From the NCBI GenBank assembly GCA_000969725.1, contig JXSR01S045033.1: a stretch of 20,177 nt of DNA. One strand, given 5' to 3'. The DNA comes from Ophiothrix spiculata (Eukaryota > Echinodermata > Ophiuroidea > Amphilepidida > Ophiotrichidae). Shown here in pieces: positions 8,749-16,564 of the stretch (positions are counted from its first letter, which is position 1; each line of letters begins with the position of its first letter). A program made the translations under genes and the position numbers. A model generated the notes under the pieces. That model saw only the letters and a program-made list of their open reading frames with translations, searched no databases and was not told the DNA's origin.

Positions 8749-8827
8749 TGATGCTCCTTGGATGAGGAGTGATACTGTAGCTATCAAAAACGTAAGTCCT
8801 GTTGACCAGATTCATTTCATATTTTGC
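8673..8827 (+). repeat. Right arm (pLTR) of Penelope-like element
   Basis: This is the forward-orientation terminal repeat downstream of the GIY-YIG frame, ending catattttgc at 8827 next to the target duplication. It contains the end of the reading frame and the candidate ribozyme core. Confidence 0.8.
8735..8800 (+). ncRNA. Candidate degenerate hammerhead ribozyme, right arm
   Basis: CTGATGA (8745-8751) is followed by a hairpin, ctcct (8754-8758), loop tggatg, aggag (8765-8769), and then gatac (8771-8775) where a hammerhead needs gaaac. Hammerhead motifs are known in the terminal repeats of Penelope-like elements (established knowledge). Core part 1 and stem II are clear. The altered third core segment and an unclear stem I/III make activity doubtful. 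The stop codon of the endonuclease frame overlaps CTGATGA. Confidence 0.4.
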
Positions 8828-8841
8828 TACCCCATTCTGTT
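8828..8841. repeat. Right target-site duplication of Penelope-like element
   Basis: This is an exact direct copy of 8107-8120. The right arm of the element stops at 8827, immediately before it. Confidence 0.8.
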
Positions 8842-8995
8842 GATTTTCAGGATGTTTTGAGACACTTTTGCTTATTGTTTTACACATTTTTAGGGAGCAT
8901 CCTTAAGATTCATTCTCAGGAAATAACCGGAAGATTAATTCTCTTGCCTCAATATTTTGTAGAGTGAAAGCTAATTTTGTTATTTTGTTTTTCAG

Positions 8996-9120
8996 GGTTA
9001 CATGAGAGTTCTTAAAGATCCAGAGAACCCTGAAGGAATAGTGATACCACCTGACCTGGAGGCAGGCAAAGTTAAGATGATATTTGGTAACATTCACCAG
9101 ATTTATGACTGGCATAGAGA
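8996..9120 (+). CDS. TRIO: Exon C: DH2 domain, conserved region 2
   Basis: Acceptor tttttcag ends at 8995; donor gtaagt begins at 9121. The exon encodes [20 protein letters not shown], then [21 protein letters not shown], and ends with GA of a split Asp codon. [16 protein letters not shown] is the CR2 helix region and is close to the vertebrate Trio/Kalirin GEF2 text. The segment between GYM and the KMIF block looks about eight residues longer than I remember for vertebrate TRIO, with an added [12 protein letters not shown] loop. A C/T-rich microsatellite (9131-9178) follows the donor. Confidence 0.94.
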
Positions 9121-9130
9121 GTAAGTTGAT

Positions 9131-9178
9131 GCTCCTCTTCCTCCTCCCCCTCCCACTCCCCCCTCCCCATCCACCCAT
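9131..9178. repeat. Pyrimidine-rich microsatellite next to splice donor
   Basis: An imperfect CTCCTC/CCCTCCC tract begins about 10 bp after the donor of exon C. It reads as a Gly-rich minus-strand frame, which is not a gene. Confidence 0.85.
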
Positions 9179-9221
9179 CATCCTGGTTGCACAGCTTAGG
9201 ATTGATTCTAACTTATCAACA

Positions 9222-9626
9222 TGACAATTTTATATACATTCCAAACTGAAGAACAGTAATCTAAAATTGGAATAATGAGAGTCTGATAAAGTTTGAGAAG
9301 CCCATACTGCCCAAACTGATTTTTACATGCCATCTGATGAATCCTAAAAGTTCATTACACTTTTTGACAATGTTGTGTATGTGGCAGTTCCAAAGAAGAT
9401 CACTGGAGACATTAACACCCAAAAGACAAAGGCTATTGGTTGATTCAAGAGCAGTCCCATTTTAACACTTTATGATTGAATGATGGATTTGACGATTAAT
9501 ACACATAACATGACACTTTGACGGATTTAATTGAAGGGTGTTATTTTGTGACCACCAGTTTAGTTTGTCAATGTCAGACTGCAAAATAGAGACATCATGA
9601 TCAGATTTGATTTCAATAGATTTCCT
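9222..9626 (-). pseudogene. Non-LTR retrotransposon reverse transcriptase fossil (CR1/Jockey/L2 type)
   Basis: Reading the minus strand from 9626 downward gives SDHDVSILQSDIDKLNWWSQ, then NNTLQLNPSKCHVM, a stop, and NSLCLLGVNVSSDLLWNCHI, VKKCNELLGFIRWHV. After a frameshift near 9300-9318 it continues QYGLLKLYQTLIIPILDYCS and SVWNVY. The order L-Q-x-D-I-x-K-L-x-x-W, N-x-x-K-C, L-G-V-x-x-S, L-G-F-I-R and L-Y-x-x-L-I-x-P-I-L-D-Y-x-S-x-V-W is the C-terminal thumb region of this class of reverse transcriptase. It has one stop and one frameshift, is truncated at both ends and is antisense to the host gene. Confidence 0.8.
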
Positions 9627-9916
9627 GAAACAAATTTCACTAAGATTTTACGATGAAAAACAAGCAATGATTTTGTTTGCTTAAGAGCTTCTAAGATATT
9701 CATCGTAAACAAAATTATCTTAGCATCCACAAAAAACATCGCAAATGGAAATCATTGCAAAATTTTGTATGAGATCATCTTAAAATTTGTGATAGGCTCA
9801 TCAATGAAGCTTAAATTGAAAAGATGTTAGTGAAATGGAAAAGTCATCGTGCTAGATTCTAGTTTGCATGAGTTTTTGCAATCATCGCAAAAAGTACTGT
9901 TAGTGAAATAGGCCCC
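9625..9916. repeat. Possible MITE-like segment with weak inverted ends
   Basis: The right end ttagtgaaataggcccc and the left end caaatttcactaa share an inverted atttcactaa core followed by cgatga on both sides. The outer GGGGCCTATTT form resembles the ends of the 13049-13490 repeat. Similarity is low, so boundaries are approximate. Confidence 0.35.
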
Positions 9917-10057
9917 TGTCTTGCTCACTTTGAAGTGCTGCCCCTCCCTAGGGTGTGGCTTGCATGATGATAGTCATAATGGTCCACCTCTAGGGTTCCA
10001 TCATATTTCAGATAACCCATTTAAATGATATATTTGTTTTGTTTTTTTATTATACAG

Positions 10058-10127
10058 TACTTTCAGTGTAGAAATCAGAAAGTGTTTGGAGCAGCCAGAA
10101 CTTCTTGGACCTTTATTCAAAAAATAT
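10058..10127 (+). CDS. TRIO: Exon D: DH2 domain, helix after CR2
   Basis: Acceptor attatacag ends at 10057; donor gtaagt begins at 10128. The first base completes Asp, then the exon encodes TFSVEIRKCLEQPELLGPLF plus KKY and ends in phase 0. The pattern F-x-x-E-x-x-K-C-L-E-x-P-E-x-L-G-x-L-F is typical of Trio/Kalirin GEF2 between CR2 and CR3. The open frame continues into the intron for about 60 codons with no family similarity, so that extension is not coding. Confidence 0.92.
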
Positions 10128-11090
10128 GTAAGTTTTTTATTTTCAACAATCTATACGATTGGTTTAAATGTTGATAATACACAGACTAATAGAATGATTC
10201 AGGATGTTTGTAATGTGATTTGCAAATTTCTGGTCACAAATGTGCACACTATAAAACAAATTAATCACCCTAGGATAGCTCTGCATTTTTGTTTTTCATG
10301 TCAAAAGGAGTAGTGCCTTTTACCGCAGTGTATTTCCAATCAGTTTTTTGAGATTTTGTAAATTTAGGTAAATTCTACAATTCTATTTTTGACAGAATGT
10401 CAGATATTTGGATCAAGATAAAGGAGAAATGTTTTCACAACATGACACAATTAAGCTTGTTTACATGTCAAAACATTATGTAGACAAATTAACAGTGTCT
10501 ACAGTAACGGTGTATTGAGGGGATGTTGGAGCAGATATTCTTCCCAGGAAATCACTGTGTCAAAAATGTTGTGTTTCCCCTGAGATTCAAATCCCTGACT
10601 TCTGTCATGCTAATCCAATGTCCAGCTTAAAGCAAATGGCATTGACACTATGGAATAACTGCCCCTATGATAAAGATCCTGAACAATATTTGAAAAGGTC
10701 TCAGGGGACAAACCTGATATCACAGATTCATACTCATTGACCAAAACACTTGAATTTTGTATGTTTCTGCATAGGTGAGCCAAACGTTATCCGTTGGCGG
10801 GCTGATATTGGCTCGTAGGCTGTTTGTAAATGAGAACCTGTGCCCTATATTCTCACCATGTACAATTTCATTTCAAATCAGCTGTTAATTTGTAAGGGGG
10901 GGGGGAAATCATTTCTGGTCTTATTGGCCTTTCGACTTCCTCCTTCGTAATCAACTTAGATTATAAGTAAGATATAAACTATGTGAATATCATGTATATG
11001 ATTGATTACGGAAATAAACTTGAACTTGACAAGAATGGCTGTATGATTACATTACAGTACTTATGTATTGTCAATGTCTATTTTTTACAG
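10128..11090 (+). other. Intron 4 (D-E)
   Basis: This intron of 963 bp has donor gtaagt and acceptor ttttttacag. It holds a possible antisense SINE head (10550-10660) and a 10-G run at 10896-10905. Otherwise AT-rich sequence without recognisable features. Confidence 0.85.
10550..10660 (-). repeat. Possible degenerate tRNA-derived SINE head, antisense
   Basis: On the minus strand, ggacattggattagcatgac resembles a tRNA D-arm/A-box region and gggatttgaatctc (complement of 10582-10595) resembles a B box. Spacing is tRNA-like. No body or tail could be delimited. Confidence 0.35.
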
Positions 11091-11177
11091 GAAAGGAGAC
11101 TTCAAATGTATGTAGTATACTGTCAGAACAAGCCGAAATCAGAGTTTATCGTCTCAGAATATGAGTCATTCTTTGAG
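11091..11177 (+). CDS. TRIO: Exon E: DH2 domain, [18 protein letters not shown] block
   Basis: Acceptor ttttttacag ends at 11090; donor gtaagt begins at 11178. The exon is 29 codons, phase 0 at both ends: [20 protein letters not shown], then VSEYESFFE. The run [13 protein letters not shown] is one of the most diagnostic stretches of the Trio/Kalirin GEF2 DH domain. The symmetric 0-0 phase means the exon could be skipped without a frameshift, but that would remove a DH helix. Confidence 0.95.
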
Positions 11178-12171
11178 GTAAGTCAAATTAGTAATTGTAT
11201 TGTACAATAATTTACTGAAACAAAATTAGCTTCAAAAATTGTTCCAATTTTTAGTTCTAAATGTTTCTTCCAAAGATTGAAATTGGCAAAATTTGGATTT
11301 CTGACCATCATTTTGGAACAAGCAATTTATTTTCATAGTTTTCACTTTTCTTAATGTGTGTTGATGTTGCTCTTTGTCATATTATGGTCTCAATTTATGA
11401 CATGACTGCTCCTCAGTGACGCTACAGCAACACCTGTTTTGAAGCATGTAACTTTTCATGCAATTTAGAAATTCTTGCAAAAAGCCAATAAAGCAATAAT
11501 CCTAACAAAGCATCATTTCTGTTTTAAGGTCGGTGCCACAGTGGTCCACATTGATGGGGCCCCCTATCATTTGCAAAAACAAAACAGAAAAAGGAAAAGA
11601 AACAGATGAAAGAAAGAAGATTAAAAAAGGAGAAAAAAGAAAAAGAAAATGCTTTTGTTTCTAAATATCACCAAAAGTTTGCTACTTTTCATGATTTTCC
11701 CATCTATGCAAGGGCATATCGTCCCTTAGACACCCTCCTGTGTTGTGCAAGCGTCACGGTAATGATTGCTCTGTCATAACTTCCATGCCCATCAAAACAG
11801 CCTGGTGCCACTGGTCTGTTTTTCATGAATTCATAGCCTTTTTTCATTCCTTAGAAACAGACCATTTAAAAAAGATACTTTTCCTTGATTCAAAATACAA
11901 ACCACTTGCACCCAAACTCATGTCCACTCATGGGAAAGATTTCATCTACTTCCAGTGTGCTATGTCTACCTTGTGGTACTTGGAAGAATTGTACAGCAGT
12001 ACAACAAGCTGAAAATTGATAAGCTGACCATTGGGAATGCAAAGACCTATCCTGAAAAATGTTGTCTCAGGAAATCTGATTCTGTACCTTAAATGATGTC
12101 TAGAAAATTGACATTTTGCCACTCTTACAAGTCATATAACTATATGTTGAATGTCTGTATTTATTTTATAG
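11178..12171 (+). other. Intron 5 (E-F)
   Basis: This intron of 994 bp has donor gtaagt and acceptor ttattttatag. Around 11557-11650 is a ggggccccctatc followed by a purine-rich tract, a combination seen again near 17830-17880 and likely a dispersed repeat. The open frame at 11740-12012 has no family character and no splice support. Confidence 0.8.
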
Positions 12172-12264
12172 GATAGTAGGGTGAAATTGAAGCATAAGTT
12201 ATCCATCGGTGATTTACTAATCAAGCCAGTACAACGGATTATGAAATACCAGCTGTTACTCAAG
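12172..12264 (+). CDS. TRIO: Exon F: DH2 domain, conserved region 3
   Basis: Acceptor ttattttatag ends at 12171; donor gtaagg begins at 12265. The exon is 31 codons, phase 0-0. It encodes DSRVKLKHKLSIGDLLIKPV followed by QRIMKYQLLLK, the CR3 helix. The L-L-I-K-P-V-Q-R-I-x-K-Y-x-L-L-L-K motif is the hallmark of DH domains and forms much of the GTPase-binding surface (family knowledge). The open frame runs past the donor to 12393, but that extension has no family similarity and is intronic. Confidence 0.96.
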
Positions 12265-13048
12265 GTAAGGCTTTCATTTGTGTCAGATTTCCTGCACTGC
12301 CAGCATGGCTGCTACATTGTCCTAGCAAATGTGCTCCAGTTATTTCCTGTGCCAACATGCTGCAAACTCGGGGAGGTCACTAACATTGATTGAAGCTACG
12401 GGTATGTGCCGCGCTCAAAGCCGCCTTTTCGAGCCTCCTCTTCCTCTCCCCAAGATACCCATTTCATGATTACTTCAGTTCTGAAGACCCACATTTTCCA
12501 AGAAAATAACTCAAAACTGTGTTTTCAACCTAATTTATTAGCGATTATTAGCTCTAATAGTTGTAATTTTATGGGAAAAAAGCAGATCCTGAGACCTAAA
12601 TTTGGAAAAAATCAGTTTCATAGGCCCTATTTTTGACCAAAAATCAGTTCCGCAAGACACTAAGTGTGATAACCTGGGCGGCAAATACCTAACAATTTTT
12701 TTAGTACCCCCCCCCCCCGGGGCTGCAAAGTGAAAATTTTCAGAATATTTGAACAAGTTATGATATTTTATCATTAAAAAGTATTTGCAATGTGATTTGT
12801 ATATGATAACAATGTGATAATTTAGGCTTGTGGATGCAGACATTTAGTAGAGTTTTAACCCTCATTAGACAGTGGCATACACAATAAGTGATTGTCATGA
12901 ATGCTGGAACTGATGCCAGGGGTGTGAGAGTATAGCATTTACACTGATTTCAGTGGGGGGTATTTGCCCACAAAATAGTCATAATATCAGCTTTTCCTTT
13001 ATTTTCAGTCTATTTGGGGCATTTTGTCATTTTCAGCATTTGTTATCA

Positions 13049-13490
13049 GGGGTCTATTTCTTAAAGCTATGTAGGAACATTCTTAAATAAAATTTTCTGA
13101 AGTTAGTTCAGAACAAGACATTTTTGAACATGTTCAACTTGGAAGTGATCAAATCCTCCAACTTCAGGCCAATTTATTTGAATATTTCAAACATTTCTGC
13201 CTTAGTTCTGTGTAGATGAAGTTGTGGGTAATTGACCTTTGACCTATTATAGTCAAATTAAAATCAGATCTAAAGTTAAAAACATTTTTAGAATAAAGAT
13301 AGGAACTTTTCTTTACAATTTTAGAATGGGAATTACGTCAGCTGATAATAATTTAATATTTATTATTCAAAGTTGTTTCAGTAAATGGAACTCATTGTTC
13401 TCAAAGTCTAAAATATTTGTGGATTTATAAATGATAATTGTTCTGCAGACCAACTTAAGGATATTCTTAAATCTTTATTAAATAGAGCCC
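13049..13490. mobile_element. MITE-like repeat with GGGTCTATTT-type ends
   Basis: The left end ggggtctatttcttaaag (13049) and the right end tttattaaatagagccc (to 13490) are imperfect inverted repeats. A second match in inverse orientation, aacattcttaaataaa against aagatttaagaatatcctt, lies just inside. The 442-bp interior is AT-rich and noncoding. The 9916 end of another segment has similar termini. Confidence 0.45.
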
Positions 13491-14133
13491 AGCTGACTCT
13501 CACGTTGCAGAGAAACAGCAGGCATTACTTATGACAACCTCACAAACCAGATAAAACATACCAAGATTCAGAGCTAATTAAAAGATGCATTTATCATTTT
13601 GAAATGTTCTTTAAAACTCAACAACCGTTAACTGAAATTTAAACAATAAATGTAAAAAATAAATACCATGAAACAAATTGAATATATAACTGTCCCCAAT
13701 TTACCTTGGTTTCCAAGAACTATAGAAATTAGTGTCTGGCCGAGCTGATCAGATGGAATGGAATCTGGTCGCTTTTAAGGTTATCTGATCGGAATCAGAA
13801 TCAAATTTAAAATCAAATGAAACTGTTGATCAAATTGGTTTTCTGTTTGGAAACTTGTCCCTCCCATGTATGTCTCCCTCCCATTTAGGTCAGAGGAATG
13901 CAAAAAGTGCATTAGCATACATGAAGTTCAAAATTTGACAAACGCAAGCTGTTATCATAAAGGTTATTGTTAACTGTTACATTTTGACATTGAGACAATC
14001 TGGGGTACTGTCAGTGATTCAGCGGTTATTGCTTTCTGTTCTGTTTTTTCCTGCTCCATAAATCCAAATTTTATTTTATCCAAGTTGATTTATTTTGACA
14101 GCAAGCTGTTATATGGTGAAATCTAAATTTGCT

Positions 14134-14421
14134 TAAAAGAGCTTGGTCTTGTTTTTCAATATTGAGTTTTCAGTGTCATATGAAAAATTACCACTAAAAT
14201 TCACCTGAATCGGTCAAACTGTTTTGATTTATTTTTCAGTTTTGTATTTTAGAGCTACATGTGAGTTATTGTGTAAAATTAATTATGGTTATAACTTTAA
14301 AATGGAACATAACTCAGCGGTTAAAATAGGAGCTATATTTTAGTACCAAAATCTCAAAAAGTTGAAGTAATTTTAGTACCAAAATCTCAAAAAGTTGAAG
14401 TAATTGGACCATGCTCCTTTA
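14134..14421 (+). mobile_element. MITE family 1, copy C, with internal tandem duplication
   Basis: This copy begins taaaagagcttggtc and ends gaccatgctccttta, in the same orientation as copy A. It shares the interior (ttgattt...ttttgtatttta, gtgtaaaattaattatggt, ggaacataactcagcggt) but lacks part of the middle (the tatctcc segment). A 33-bp unit near the right end is duplicated exactly (14338-14370 and 14371-14403). Confidence 0.8.
14338..14403. repeat. Exact 33-bp tandem duplication inside MITE copy C
   Basis: Units 14338-14370 and 14371-14403 are identical, starting ttttagtaccaaaatctcaa. Copies A and B have one unit, so the duplication is private to copy C. Confidence 0.92.
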
Positions 14422-14583
14422 ACATAAAAGCAGTTGATTGGTCCTATCTAGTTTGTTTTAGATGAGTTTCCACTGTATAAACTTTTTATTTTGGGCTAAG
14501 TCAAAATAGCCGATCTTTCGAATATCACTCAGCTAATATACCCCATGTATTTCTAAGTTGCACTATTTCTGCTTTATTCGTAG

Positions 14584-14634
14584 GATTTCACTAAGCAAAC
14601 AGAGAAGGCTGGTTTGGATGTCGTGGCATTAAAG
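14584..14634 (+). CDS. TRIO: Exon G: DH2 domain, short exon after CR3
   Basis: Acceptor ctttattcgtag ends at 14583; donor gtaggt begins at 14635. The 51-nt exon encodes DFTKQTEKAGLDVVALK, phase 0-0. It continues CR3 (K-D-F) into the next DH helix, matching the D-F-x-K-x-x-x-K-A-x-L-D pattern of Trio/Kalirin GEF2. It was identified by frame and motif alone because it is very short. The preceding intron (2.3 kb) is the second longest complete intron in the window and holds two MITE-like elements. Confidence 0.9.
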
Positions 14635-15145
14635 GTAGGTCAAAACTGCACCATGCAATGTTGGTGAAAATTTTAAGATTTTTAAAGAGCATTTTTGATA
14701 GAATTTTCTAAGGCAAGGGATGTAAATGCATTAATTTAAAAAGATAAATCAAATGTTTAAAGAACTTTCAAATTATTAAAGGGTTGCTCAATCCTAAAGG
14801 ATTTCCAGATGATTATTAGGTGAGTGAAAGAATTTAATTTGAGAAAATGTTTAAATAAGATTTCAGATTGTTTTAAAGATAGATAGTAATGGGATGATAG
14901 CACATTTAGAGTAACATTTATTTCTGTGGTTTGTAATTGAATTCACATTATTCAATGCTTGATTTTGTGTAAGTAAAATACTTGAAACCTATGGTATCCG
15001 ATTTGATAAAGTCATTGCAACTCCAAAGATTTTGACACCATATGGAAGATCAGCTTAACTGTGAGGGCATCCAAGATGCATGGACCAATTTTGAATGACA
15101 TTGATAAAGAGTTAACAACTTTCTACCCTATTTGTTGTTCTCCAG
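14635..15145 (+). other. Intron 7 (G-H)
   Basis: This intron of 511 bp has donor gtaggt and acceptor ttgttctccag. It is AT-rich; I see no repeat or gene in it. Confidence 0.85.
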
Positions 15146-15223
15146 ATGGCTGTGGATATAATGTGTGTCGTTCCTAAGAGAGCCAATGATATGATGGCCA
15201 TAGGAAGATTACAGGGTTGGGAT
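15146..15223 (+). CDS. TRIO: Exon H: end of DH2 domain, VPKRANDMMAIGRLQGWD
   Basis: Acceptor ttgttctccag ends at 15145; donor gtaagt begins at 15224. The exon is 26 codons, phase 0-0: MAVDIMCVVPKRANDMMAIG plus RLQGWD. The V-P-K-R-x-N-D-M-M-x-x-G-R-L-Q-G-x-D segment is the last DH helix and the DH-PH hinge in Trio/Kalirin GEF2. The ATG at the exon start is an internal Met, not an initiation codon, because the acceptor directly precedes it and the frame is continuous. Confidence 0.95.
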
Positions 15224-16381
15224 GTAAGTATAGGGACGTGCAGACCTACGTCATACGCAGTACAATGATATAAAAATAACTCACATTTGACTTCGTGCGC
15301 GGTGAAAACAATCAATACTTCAGCCAGGCATCCCTTCATTTGCTTTCTTTTTTAGTGAGAAGGAAAACTGTGTCATTTTGTTGTGGTTTGAATACCACAC
15401 ATCTCATATGATTTTGGAATCGAAATATTTTGAAACTTTACTAAAATCAATCAAAGTTTCCGCGAGCCGACATTTTCTCTATAGAGTTGAATGGGAAGTC
15501 AGCAATTGTTTTCACTGCGCTATTTGAACAAATGTCCCGGATGTAAACAAAATGCCCGGATATCCGCTCCTGCCTATATGTGACCATCCACCACAAACTG
15601 ACAATTAAGTTGGTTCCTGGTCAAATTTGTTTTATTGTAGATTATAAAGAGGTAGAGTTATGATTCTTCAAAGCATGACATATCAGAATACCTAAAAACT
15701 CACATTTCCAAGAAAACTGCATTTAGAAAATGCCAGTTTTCAGGTATTTTGGAGTTGAAGTAAAAGCTGATATTTTGCTTGTAAGTTTAAGAAAGACATG
15801 AACTTTTGAAATCTACAAAAATCACAGTTTGTCAGAATACCAAAATGAAAAATGCCAATGTTACTGCAGTTTTGTGATGATCACATAGTGGCAACTAGTT
15901 GTTTTTTTGTTCAACCGAATAACAGAATATTCATCATCATATCGCCAAAGCTGCAGATGATTGTTAACTGGTGAGCATTTCAGGATGTCTTATCAGAGAA
16001 ATGTATGAATAAAAATCAGTACAACCACTGACCAACAATATTACCAAGGTTTTCAGCATTGTTTGCCCGTTATTGTGTTTTGCATGTCTTTTGCTGACAG
16101 TAGGCCTACATGTGGTCAGAAAAACAGCCATTTAGACCTCACTGAGTGGATAGTAATTAATGTGCAGGAGGATTTGAAGTTCAGAACTTGGCAAAAACGG
16201 GGTTGGGAATAGTCAGTGATAGAATAACCTACTCTTTATGATACAAAAGTACTAAAGTATCATTACATTTGTGATCAGATTGTGTTCCTTCTAAGGCATT
16301 CTTCCTGATTTTTCCTGTTTAGTGTTGACCTTTTATTATACAAGGCAAAATTACTGATATTAACCTTTTTATGTTTTATAG
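15224..16381 (+). other. Intron 8 (H-I)
   Basis: This intron of 1158 bp has donor gtaagt and acceptor atgttttatag. It contains the inverted repeat 15574-15888; the rest shows nothing recognisable. Confidence 0.85.
15574..15888. repeat. Inverted-end repeat with tatgtgac...cacata termini
   Basis: ctatatgtgaccatcc followed by caccacaaactg (15574-15600) is imperfectly complementary to cagttttgtgatgatcacatag (15867-15888). The two ends bound about 315 bp of AT-rich noncoding sequence. Probably a decayed MITE. Confidence 0.45.
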
Positions 16382-16564
16382 GGTAAGATTACTGCGCAGG
16401 GCAAGCTGTTATTACAAGACACTTTACAAGTGGCTGATCCTGCTACTATGAAGTTCAAGGAGAGGAGGATCTTCATGTTTGAGCAAATTATCATCGTTAG
16501 TGAAATGCTGGAAAGGAAGAAAGGTTTTAGCAACCCTGGCTATGTGTTCAAGAACAGTTTTCAA
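16382..16564 (+). CDS. TRIO: Exon I: PH domain (GEF2), N-terminal strands
   Basis: Acceptor atgttttatag ends at 16381; donor gtgagt begins at 16565. The exon is 61 codons, phase 0-0. It starts GKITAQGKLLLQDTLQVADP (PH beta 1-2), continues with KFKERRIFMFEQIIIVSE (beta 3-4) and ends with KKGFSNPGYVFKNSFQ. The E-R-R-I-F-x-F-E-Q-I-x-I-x-S-E pattern is strongly conserved in Trio/Kalirin PH2. In DH-PH GEFs this domain modulates exchange and contacts phospholipid or the DH domain (family knowledge). Confidence 0.95.

Larger units (their letters stand above)
8121..8827 (+). mobile_element. 5'-truncated Penelope-like element with inverted terminal arms
   Basis: A 707-bp insertion in intron 2 lies between 14-bp target duplications. 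It comprises a 41-bp left tail (8121-8161), a left arm (8162-8316), the 3' end of a GIY-YIG reading frame, and a right arm (8673-8827) that is the reverse complement of the left arm with 4 differences in 155 bp. Penelope elements are known for 5' truncation, an inverted pLTR at one end and an extra short tail, which fits. The reverse transcriptase part is missing, so this copy is dead. It lies in the same orientation as the host gene. Confidence 0.8.
7522..8995 (+). other. Intron 2 (B-C)
   Basis: This intron of 1474 bp has donor gtaagg and acceptor tttttcag. It contains the palindrome 7605-7714 and the Penelope-like insertion 8121-8827. The segment 7715-8106 has no recognisable gene, and the minus-strand frame there has no protein-family character. 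Confidence 0.85.
9121..10057 (+). other. Intron 3 (C-D)
   Basis: This intron of 937 bp has donor gtaagt and acceptor attatacag. It contains a pyrimidine microsatellite, an antisense retroposon fossil (9222-9626) and a probable MITE-like segment (9625-9916). Confidence 0.85.
12265..14583 (+). other. Intron 6 (F-G)
   Basis: This intron of 2319 bp has donor gtaagg and acceptor ctttattcgtag. It holds a 12-C/4-G homopolymer junction at 12707-12722, the repeat 13049-13490 and MITE copy C (14134-14421). From about 12400 the text gggtatgtgccgcgctcaaa, with later short agaccc/gaccaaaaa phrases, looks like an old dispersed repeat I cannot classify. 13491-14133 shows nothing recognisable. Confidence 0.8.

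Noticed and set aside
8042-8887. Two frames on opposite strands ending in the same ~40-residue peptide
   Set aside because: Explained by the 155-bp inverted arms of the Penelope-like element; not a duplicated gene.
11740-12012. Open frame of 90 residues in intron 5
   Set aside because: No recognisable domain, no suitable splice context, and exons E and F join in frame without it.
12265-12393. Continuation of the exon F frame beyond 12264
   Set aside because: A consensus donor at 12265 and the DH sequence resuming in exon G show that this is intron read-through.
15146-15148. ATG at the start of exon H as a translation start
   Set aside because: An acceptor directly precedes it and the DH frame is continuous through the junction.
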